DNA of 64,000 nt from Gibbula magus (Eukaryota; Mollusca; Gastropoda; Trochida; Trochidae), in contig OW388291.1 in the NCBI GenBank assembly GCA_936450465.1, positions 75,353,936 through 75,417,935 of the forward strand. The letters run 5' to 3'. Shown one piece after another: positions 61,601 through 64,000 of the stretch. A model generated the notes under the pieces. The model was not told where the DNA came from. It saw only the letters and a list, made by a program, of their open reading frames with translations, and did not search any database. How positions within the stretch are numbered: position 1 is the first letter of the stretch; the number at the start of each line of letters is the position of its first letter. The position numbers and the translations under genes are program-made.

Positions 61601-63798
61601 GGTACACTGAGAGTGTGCAGCTCAACTGCACGGGAGGACAGTAGAGGTGTATACTTGTATACCGGCAGCTTCTTGTATGTACATGTATACCAATAAAATA
61701 TTAATCTTCTTGCATACGTGTACATCCATCTTTGTTTATACTTTATATTTTACGATATGCTTGTATCTTCTTGTATTGTTTGTTTCTGGTACAGGTTTAA
61801 CTTCTTGTACGAGATATGTGTAATCATATATTCTTCTGTCGTCGTGTGTAGCGTGTGTGGTTCTGTGTTGTAGGTCTTATTGTATACTTGTTTCTACCTG
61901 ATAATGTAGTGGTTAGCTCGTTTGGCTTCGGATCAAGAGGTCGAGGTCACAGTCAAGCTAATCCCGCAGTCTGCCGTGGAGAACTGTTCCACTAGACTAA
62001 CGTTTAGTCTCTGATATGAACATTTCGCCCAAATATTGATTATTTGAAAGCAATAAAATAAAATGAAAAGGAGCCTCTGAGATTTCTTCATATACAGGTA
62101 AACTCCAGCTCTAGTCTTGTTATAGACTTGCCTAGGCTCCTATATACGTTTACCGTCTAGATTACAGACTACTGTTCCACGTGCAGTAAGGTTTTGGTGC
62201 AATGCTACACTGAATTTCAGCGCAGTACCACCCATGATTCGCTAGTTCCAGTCGATGCTCGCAGGGTTCATCGCAATGCATAGCCACATTGGCGTCGCGG
62301 GCTTTCTCCCTGCAATGATACCAACAGCCGTGAATAAGTAAATACCCTAGAAAACGATTCATCACCCGGAGGACCGGGGTTCGATACCCGATTTCACATT
62401 CGTTAAAAGCCTATAGTTGTTTCCTTGCTTAGAGCCCAGCATATATGGCCACGGTAACGCTTTATCTGACGATGTTACTGTTCACTTTATTCCCTGTGTG
62501 CTTGTACTTGATAGCTTCATGTATATTCGTTTAGGCGTGTAAATATTGATCAGTTATACCTACTGGTATACTTGTATAAAAGTACACTTGTAAACCATGT
62601 TAACATCAATCGCTCTATATTGATATCTTCTTGTGTACGTATGTATTACTGCATATGAAGTGGAGTGAAGTTCAACAGAGCTGCCATGTAATGAACGTGT
62701 ATGATGAACCTGTATCAACGTTCCTCACGTTGACGGTGTATACTTCAAGCATCGTGTACATAAACATACTGGCCAGTGTAACAATGCTACTGTGTTTGTG
62801 ACGCTGGTATCAATAGAAGCATGGCGCTATGTGTCTATTATCAAGTGCATGATCAACCTGTATACACACTGCCTACTTTGATGGTGTATGTAAGCTCCAT
62901 GATGTAATGAGTGTGGACGAGTGTTTTGGCCATCTGGTATTCGTTATGTATCCAGTGTATCAACATACCATATCACACTTAATGATCGCAACACTTACAC
63001 TGCTGTGGGATACGTCTTACCGGATGTTTTCAACGTCTACCGTTCACACGTGTTTCATTAGATATGGAATAAAATGTTAGTATGCATCAACATGCGAATA
63101 TACTTTAACGTTGTCCATTGTACCAAAAACATGTTCAATACCATGATGACATTGGTCGATCCTGAACTGAGTTGTCTCTACGGTATACATATATGGGTAT
63201 TTAACATACACCAACCTGAACACACTTGAAATCAATTTAGTGATAGTATCCCCAAAACCATTGTACAAAATTGACTCCCCTGGACGCAAGTTCTTTCATA
63301 TACATGACACTGTTGTTCTACGCTTTGAAATACATACTCTATAGTGTTTAATGTTCATGGATAATTTTATGTAACCCCTTTTAGATTAGCATATACACCA
63401 TAATGACACGTTCAACTTTAATGCAGTGTCGAATCATCATCATACGTTCAACAATTCAAACCAAAGTTGATGTTTTTATTTTTTATTTTCACAACGCCAT
63501 CTGCACTGTGTACAGCAGTACTTCCAGATGTACATAAATATGGCTCATTAGTACACCATGCTTCTGACCACAAGCTCCTATAACGAAGGCCATGTTCAAT
63601 CAATGTCTAAGTAATTTGATTTCATAGGATTTCGTTTCTCCTTACAGAAAATGTCGGATGGACGGTGACCTGAGGAAGAGGTCAGATGGCGCTAGTGAGA
63701 TCGCATATGCAATGGTGCACGAATCTGGGGATATCGAGAATTGTCTCATCACGCCCGCCGACATGTTGTCTTTTGCTAGACAGGTTGCCATGGCAATG
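23800..63798 (+). CDS. FN3-type receptor tyrosine kinase, 17 exons, 3' incomplete
   Basis: Joined exons give a 739-residue partial single-pass membrane receptor that should phosphorylate tyrosines after ligand binding at the plasma membrane. Seen: signal peptide (about 1-20), cysteine box (10 Cys, residues 34-92), FN3-like regions (about 101-201, 215-356 and 407-520), a short-exon linker (357-406), a transmembrane helix (about 528-550) and a kinase N-lobe from about 596. The kinase has GQGAFG at 609-614, VAIK with Lys629, alpha-C Glu646, gatekeeper Met676 and hinge EFV. All 16 introns are GT-AG and phase-consistent. The catalytic loop, DFG and tail are outside the window. The N-lobe follows the FGFR/PDGFR/Torso pattern (NIVTMIGACT, PHGNLQNFL). 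Anosmin-like Cys box plus FN3 plus kinase suggests a Torso-like receptor, but other orphan FN3 kinases are possible. The receptor kinase call is firm; the subfamily is tentative. Confidence 0.92.
25638..25665 (+). repeat. C28 homopolymer
   Basis: Twenty-eight consecutive C, able to form an i-motif on this strand and a G-quadruplex on the other. Length in the assembly may be unreliable. Confidence 0.95.
26163..26258 (+). repeat. Short repeat with AGGAGCCT end, copy 1
   Basis: Shares AAAAGGAGCCTCTGAGATTT at its start and AGACTTGCCTAGG at its end with 62053-62147. In the second copy the ends AGGAGCCT and AGGCTCCT are inverted repeats, so a very small MITE is possible. Confidence 0.65.
27640..27805 (+). 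repeat. Diverged SINE body fragment
   Basis: Shares TCTGCAGTGTAGAA, TTTCAGTG and a GATGCTCGCAGGTTTCACAACAATGTAT-like segment with the SINE bodies at 28.2 and 62.2 kb, in the same order. No tRNA head or 3' block is recognised. Confidence 0.55.
28138..28426 (+). mobile_element. tRNA-derived SINE, nearly complete
   Basis: The head has a pol III A box TAGCGCAGTGG (28150-28160) and a perfect B box GGTTCGAATCC (28194-28204). The body contains TACACTGAATTTCAGTGCAG and CGCAATGCATAGCCACATGG. The 3' part ends with GATATAAGTGAAATACTCTT and GCGGCGTTAAACCC, like the conserved 3' domain of molluscan SINEs, followed by a CACCTTACCTCACCTCC tail. The acceptor and T stems do not pair properly, so it is not a working tRNA gene. 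Confidence 0.85.
30251..30392 (+). repeat. Dispersed repeat pair, copy 2
   Basis: Homologous to 7199-7350 (CATTTCTTACAGTCT, CAATATTTAATAAAATGG, GATATTTTCAGAATAAATAC) in the same orientation, with an AGGAGCCCC block. Confidence 0.8.
32681..32970. repeat. 39-40-bp minisatellite with two alternating tails
   Basis: GGTCCGACTTCCTGTAAAAC recurs seven times with spacing near 39 bases. Units end either in AGTGATGATGCA or AGTAGCAATGCA. The array is bracketed by the direct repeat CTTCCTGCAACATGGTGT at 32681-32698 and again near 32953. A related CTTCCTGCAACATG word is at about 33868. Confidence 0.92.
33041..33244. repeat. 17-18-bp AGTAGAATTAACATGGA minisatellite
   Basis: About eleven units, purine-rich, with small indels and decay at the right end. 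It starts 70 bases after the 39-bp minisatellite. Confidence 0.93.
33950..35908. other. Intron 1 stretch with open frames but no recognised gene
   Basis: Overlapping open frames on both strands at 33940-34381 and 35044-35475. The second is more GC-rich and contains the palindrome-like CACGTGC ... GCACGTG at 35213-35240. No domain is recognisable, so I do not call a gene. Confidence 0.5.
35909..35938 (+). repeat. C/T-rich tract with C22 core
   Basis: CCTCCCTCCCT followed by 22 C and CCTCCCTC-like sequence. Potential i-motif or triplex; the exact length may be an assembly artefact. Confidence 0.9.
40024..40140. mobile_element. tRNA-like SINE head with inverted partner
   Basis: GGTGGCCGAGTGGATAAG (40068-40085) is like the 5' half of a Leu or Ser tRNA, with an A-box TGGCCGAGTGG. 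A degenerate B box (GAGTTTGAATTTC) follows about 50 bases later. Just upstream, 40031-40052 is the reverse complement of 40072-40093 with few mismatches, so two heads face each other across a 19-base spacer. It lies about 500 bases before exon 2. Confidence 0.65.
40648..40707 (+). CDS. Receptor kinase exon 2: cysteine box, part 2
   Basis: Sixty bases, residues 42-61, phase 0 at both ends, between TTTCAG and GTAAGA. It encodes KGCENVHDCSM with Cys53 and Cys59. The spacing CxNxxxCSxC, continued by the first Cys of exon 3, resembles the CQNHKQCSKC stretch of anosmin-1. At 20 codons it is too short to call alone; phase and cysteine spacing support it. Confidence 0.8.
41122..41190 (+). CDS. Receptor kinase exon 3: cysteine box, part 3
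   Basis: Sixty-nine bases, residues 62-84, phase 0 at both ends, flanked by TTTCAG and GTAAGT. It adds Cys62, 66, 78 and 84 (CTSVC ... GPICGNGIVC). Like exon 2 it is symmetric, so skipping it would keep the frame but remove four cysteines. Confidence 0.82.
41311..41886. mobile_element. CCCCCGCC-bounded repetitive element in intron 3
   Basis: The element begins CCCCCGCCA and ends TGGCGGGGGA, an inverted terminal pair. A CCGT-rich microsatellite (41350-41398) follows the left end. The body has about three diverged tandem units of roughly 167 bp, each opening near AAGGGGACA and CTTTTCTCAGA (about 41403, 41570 and 41737). No coding capacity is seen. Its ends and layout match the larger element at 53501-54548, so both belong to one non-autonomous family type. 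Confidence 0.65.
42377..42425 (+). CDS. Receptor kinase exon 4: end of cysteine box
   Basis: Forty-nine bases, residues 85-100 plus one base of codon 101. KRGCKSACKF supplies the last two cysteines (Cys88 and Cys92), making ten in the box and so potentially five disulfides. The donor GTAAGTTG at 42426 is the first unit of a 50-bp tandem repeat that fills the start of the next intron. Confidence 0.83.
42426..42784 (+). repeat. 50-bp tandem repeat starting at the exon-4 splice donor
   Basis: About seven units of 50-51 bp. The motif GTAAGTTG starts at 42426, 42476, 42526, 42577, 42627, 42677, 42727 and 42777. Each unit also holds a second GTAAGT in a TTTAATGTAAGT context (GGAAGT in one unit). 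The first GTAAGTTG is the authentic 5' splice site of exon 4. Units are nearly identical, which suggests recent expansion. Confidence 0.95.
43208..43380 (+). CDS. Receptor kinase exon 5: first half of FN3 domain 1
   Basis: Residues 101-158. It shows an FN3-like B/C strand region: VTSMSWRPP, then a loop, then YAYVILVRERG and WEVLLQ. Trp125 is the expected core tryptophan. Asn150-Ser-Thr is an N-glycosylation sequon. The exon enters in phase 1 and leaves in phase 0 at GTACCT, and the frame stops 21 bases past the donor. Confidence 0.88.
43381..44879 (+). other. Intron 5, no feature recognised
   Basis: An AT-rich intron of 1.5 kb between the two exons of FN3 domain 1. Apart from a short CATATGCACATATGCACA run near 44710 I see no repeat family member, RNA gene or extra exon. 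Confidence 0.6.
44880..45009 (+). CDS. Receptor kinase exon 6: second half of FN3 domain 1
   Basis: Residues 159-201 plus one base. It is rich in Ser and Thr (TTSTNAEF, ASSTRGIVATSTFSP) and completes the first FN3-like region, though the strands are less clear than in later domains. Entry is phase 0 after CTCCAG and exit is phase 1 at GTGAGT. Confidence 0.82.
45352..45641 (+). CDS. Receptor kinase exon 7: FN3 domain 2, N-terminal part
   Basis: Residues 202-298, the largest exon here. VTLLWSHP at 239-246 is a typical FN3 core with Trp243. CHYSINWDVINC at 260-271 matches the C-strand YxIxW pattern. Cys253, 260, 271 and 280 form a domain-specific cysteine set. Asn225-Val-Ser is a sequon. The exon enters in phase 1 and leaves in phase 0. 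Confidence 0.9.
46077..46251 (+). CDS. Receptor kinase exon 8: FN3 domain 2, C-terminal part
   Basis: Residues 299-356 plus one base. FTIPGMTFNTEANLDISIED corresponds to the E-F strands of FN3, where the IPGL.Y.TEY.V motif is expected, and GYLQFRTPLC to the G strand ending in TPxC, as in anosmin-type FN3 domains. Cys337 and Cys347 may pair locally. Confidence 0.88.
46935..46991 (+). CDS. Receptor kinase exon 9: linker mini-exon A
   Basis: Fifty-seven bases, phase 1 at both ends, residues 357-375. It encodes a polar linker without cysteines (VNTDNSISEKPVKPKS). Acceptor CATTCAG and donor GTTTGT, the latter weaker than most in this gene. It is a candidate cassette exon because skipping keeps the frame. 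Confidence 0.7.
47244..47309 (+). CDS. Receptor kinase exon 10: lysine-rich linker mini-exon B
   Basis: Sixty-six bases, phase 1 at both ends, residues 376-397. It opens GKKKKNQIDNK and ends KTNAT, a strongly basic hydrophilic linker. Acceptor CCTACAG and donor GTTAGC. The basic run could be a protease-sensitive or heparin-binding segment; that is inference. Confidence 0.68.
47716..47742 (+). CDS. Receptor kinase exon 11: 27-base microexon
   Basis: Nine codons (DPNINPEPW) between TTTCAG and GTAAGT, phase 1 at both ends, residues 398-406. It joins the linker to FN3 domain 3. The exon is very short, so support rests on two good splice sites and exact phase. Confidence 0.65.
47952..48007 (+). 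repeat. 19-bp tandem repeat just upstream of exon 12
   Basis: About three copies of GTTCAGTTCTACCA-type units with 19-base spacing, inside intron 11 and within 200 bases of the exon-12 acceptor. Confidence 0.85.
48148..48377 (+). CDS. Receptor kinase exon 12: FN3 domain 3
   Basis: Residues 407-483. It shows the FN3 signature VNLTWSAV (Trp437), then FVVTWFIEDQ, then LLTLDVDTLYKIEV, where the Tyr is the conserved F-strand residue. Sequons at Asn417 and Asn434. It ends in phase 0 with the F strand split between this exon and exon 13. Confidence 0.9.
48940..50270 (-). pseudogene. Decayed LINE reverse transcriptase remnant in intron 12
   Basis: Read on the minus strand it gives ordered non-LTR reverse-transcriptase landmarks: NYRGITLLS with FSKV (about 50250-50180), IDNTLILQSVVQ and KAFDSV (50110-49990), and GVR-stop-GC near 49860, where the family usually has GVRQG. 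Further on come CGRYPL and YWLRILSM (49545-49440), then a C-terminal CxxC ... EYHFLLVCPLY motif (about 49070-49020). Frames shift and stops interrupt it, and I cannot recognise the catalytic aspartate pair near 49740. It lies antisense inside the kinase gene and is not expected to be functional. Confidence 0.85.
50460..50735 (-). repeat. Copy 3 of a 400-bp dispersed repeat, minus strand
   Basis: The reverse complement shares ordered blocks with 8950-9390: an ACTTGGGGTG(A/T)TGAAATCGCTTTT-type block, GTTGACRCGYCTTTACT and TTTTGACTC. It ends about 90 bases before exon 13, next to the LINE remnant. The class is unknown. Confidence 0.75.
50826..50940 (+). CDS. Receptor kinase exon 13: end of FN3 domain 3 and stalk
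   Basis: Residues 484-521 plus one base. It starts VATENLGNNVDVVDI, finishing FN3 domain 3, followed by a juxtamembrane stalk (SSSPVIAQPITLQH). Acceptor ATGCAG and donor GTGAGT. It leaves in phase 1. Confidence 0.88.
51273..51443 (+). CDS. Receptor kinase exon 14: transmembrane helix
   Basis: Residues 522-578, phase 1 at both ends. A 23-residue hydrophobic helix (about 528-550, from LSGVIAAVVVATI to VFLF) is followed by the stop-transfer YKMRK and a basic cytoplasmic juxtamembrane segment containing Tyr573. This fixes the topology: exons 1-13 outside, kinase inside. Confidence 0.93.
51687..51848 (+). CDS. Receptor kinase exon 15: glycine loop and VAIK lysine
   Basis: Residues 579-632 plus one base. 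WELDPKLL is the usual juxtamembrane lead-in of receptor tyrosine kinases. The glycine loop LGQGAFGKV is at 608-616 and VAIKLVK places the ATP-anchoring lysine at 629. The donor is GTATGT. Tyr584 in the juxtamembrane part could be a phosphorylation site. Confidence 0.97.
51904..52265 (+). mobile_element. MITE copy A with long terminal inverted repeats
   Basis: Starts TTAAAGGCGCTGTAGCACG and ends CGTGCTACAGCGCCTTTAA, so the termini are inverted repeats, flanked by or including TTAA. The interior is AT-rich without coding capacity and holds an AAAATGGCCGCC motif. It closely matches 52339-52701 in inverted orientation and 1111-1425 in direct orientation. TTAA ends suggest a TTAA- or TA-targeting DNA transposon; the superfamily is not assigned. 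Confidence 0.88.
52339..52701 (-). mobile_element. MITE copy B, inverted relative to copy A
   Basis: Same termini as copy A (TTAAAGGCGCTG ... CAGCGCCTTTAA), but the interior reads as its reverse complement. A 73-base spacer separates the two, giving a long imperfect palindrome of about 800 bases. Open frames found in it are readings of transposon sequence. Confidence 0.88.
53199..53246. repeat. Short hairpin with CGAAAcGTCGCT-type arms
   Basis: AGCGACCTTTCGGTAT at 53199-53214 pairs with ATACCGAAACGTCGCT at 53231-53246 with one mismatch and a 16-base loop. It may be a relic of a retroelement end, but I cannot assign it. Confidence 0.6.
53501..54548. mobile_element. CCCCCGCC-bounded element with about 152-bp repeats
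   Basis: It begins CCCCCGCCGCCGCGAAGCGC and ends GCGGCGGGGGAC, an inverted terminal pair, with a CGTCCGTCC stretch after the left end. Inside are five full units and one decayed unit (unit starts near 53569, 53718, 53871, 54022, 54174 and 54329). Each full unit has TGACCTTGA followed by CCTCRTTT and then TCAAGGTCA or TCAATGTCA. Units 3 and 5 are almost identical, as are 2 and 4, so the array has a two-unit higher-order period. No protein is encoded. Confidence 0.85.
58407..58575 (+). CDS. Receptor kinase exon 16: alpha-C helix to hinge and alpha-D
   Basis: Residues 633-688 plus two bases. DLVAEINLMKRVG carries the alpha-C glutamate (Glu646) that pairs with Lys629. NPNIVTMIGACT is the beta-4 region, close to FGFR NIINLLGACT. 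LVMEFV gives Met676 as gatekeeper and EFV as hinge. PHGNLQNFL begins alpha-D. Acceptor CTGCAG and donor GTGAGT. Confidence 0.97.
60405..60632 (+). mobile_element. SINE body, head missing
   Basis: Matches 28220-28426 in order: GAACTGTT, ACGCAGT-AGGTTTGGGT, CTACACTGAATTTCAGTGCA, CGCAATGCATAGCCACATGG, GATATAAGTGAAATACTC, GCGGCGTTAAAACC and a CTCACCTCACCTC tail. The tRNA-like head is absent or replaced by GTCGGGGGCGGGAG. Confidence 0.85.
61905..62395 (+). mobile_element. Interrupted SINE with inserted short repeat
   Basis: The head (61911-61965) has GTAGTGGTTAGCTCGTTTGG and TTCGGATCAAGAGGTC, as in the 28.1-kb SINE. The body resumes at about 62170 (GTTCCACGTGCAGTAAGG, TACACTGAATTTCAG, CGCAATGCATAGCCACATTG). 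Between them lies the AGGAGCCT-type repeat (62053-62147). The 3' end is a different tRNA-like segment with B box GGTTCGATACC (about 62378-62388). Confidence 0.7.
62053..62147 (+). repeat. Short repeat with AGGAGCCT ends, copy 2
   Basis: Begins AAAAGGAGCCTCTGAGATTT and ends GACTTGCCTAGGCTCCT, giving 8-base inverted ends. Homologous to 26163-26258 and lodged inside the SINE. Confidence 0.65.
63648..63798 (+). CDS. Receptor kinase exon 17: alpha-D to alpha-E insert
   Basis: Residues 689-739, entering in phase 2 and leaving in phase 0 at GTAAGT. KKCRMDGDLRKRSDG begins a hydrophilic insert of about 30 residues, and LITPADMLSFARQVAMAM is the start of alpha-E (LLSFARQVARGM in related receptors). 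This alpha-D/E insert is longer than in FGFRs. The remaining kinase exons are beyond the window. Confidence 0.93.
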
Positions 63799-64000
63799 GT
63801 AAGTTTATACCTTTAGTTTCTTTCATTTTACCTGTCACCGGCCAGACTGGAATTGTATACCTCAACTAGTTATTAGCATCTGTATATATAAGGCTCATAC
63901 ATATCAATATGTGAAATGTGAACTCTAGTAATTAATAAGGGTAAAAGTAAACCACGGCGCTCTGTGAATAGTTTGTCCTCAACGACACTAATCTAGCTTG

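Larger units (their letters stand above)
58576..63647 (+). other. Intron 16, 5.1 kb, with SINE relics
   Basis: SINE-derived sequence lies at 60405-60632 and 61905-62395. From 58.6 to 60.4 kb, 60.7 to 61.9 kb and 62.4 to 63.6 kb I see AT-rich sequence only, with many CTTCTTGTAT-like and GTACATGTAT words near 61.7 kb. Confidence 0.75.

Noticed and set aside
1..64000. CRISPR array or prokaryotic operon
   Set aside because: No short direct repeats with unique spacers of equal length, no compact gene runs, and clear spliced exons show animal DNA.

Overview
The window is animal nuclear DNA: AT-rich, with long introns, GT-AG splice junctions and many degraded transposable elements. The tRNA-headed SINEs with a 3' block ending in a GCGGCGTTAAAC-type motif, the CCCCCGCC-bounded internally repetitive elements and the frequent ACATGTAC words suggest a mollusc (gastropod or bivalve). 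This taxon call is an inference from repeat style, not a database result.

One gene can be supported, on the + strand, from about 23.4 kb past the right edge. I assembled 17 coding exons (23800-23922 to 63648-63798) by hand. All junctions are GT-AG, reading phases match at every junction, and the partial product is 739 residues. Its order is: signal peptide; a ten-cysteine box spaced like the Cys-rich region of anosmin-1; about three fibronectin type III (FN3) domains with a linker encoded by three tiny exons; one transmembrane helix; and the N-lobe of a receptor tyrosine kinase. The glycine loop, VAIK lysine, alpha-C glutamate, a Met gatekeeper and an insert after alpha-D are all visible. The catalytic HRD and DFG motifs lie beyond the window. 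The architecture fits an FN3-type receptor tyrosine kinase, possibly Torso-like, with a split-kinase-family (FGFR/PDGFR/Torso) N-lobe. The exact orthologue is not established.

Layout: 1-23.4 kb is gene-poor. It holds a terminal-inverted-repeat MITE (1.1 kb), minisatellites (4.4 and 17.9-18.7 kb), a 166-bp hairpin (8.7 kb), two copies of a diverged 400-bp repeat (9.0 and 11.4 kb), paired cAMP-response-element (CRE) palindromes (8.6 and 21.7 kb), a LINE 3' fragment (20.5 kb) and a fold-back element (21.4 kb). 23.4-23.8 kb is the likely promoter and 5' UTR. Intron 1 (16.7 kb) carries SINEs, a C28 tract, a second C/T-rich tract and two minisatellites. Exons 2-15 are compact (40.6-51.8 kb). Introns 15 and 16 (6.6 and 5.1 kb) separate the kinase exons and are rich in repeats, including an inverted MITE pair and an element with five repeated nuclear-receptor-like half-site palindromes.

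The most unusual points are a 50-bp tandem repeat that begins exactly at the exon-4 splice donor and repeats the donor motif eight times, three consecutive frame-preserving mini-exons, and the half-site array inside intron 15. Most other open frames are chance readings or lie within repeats.
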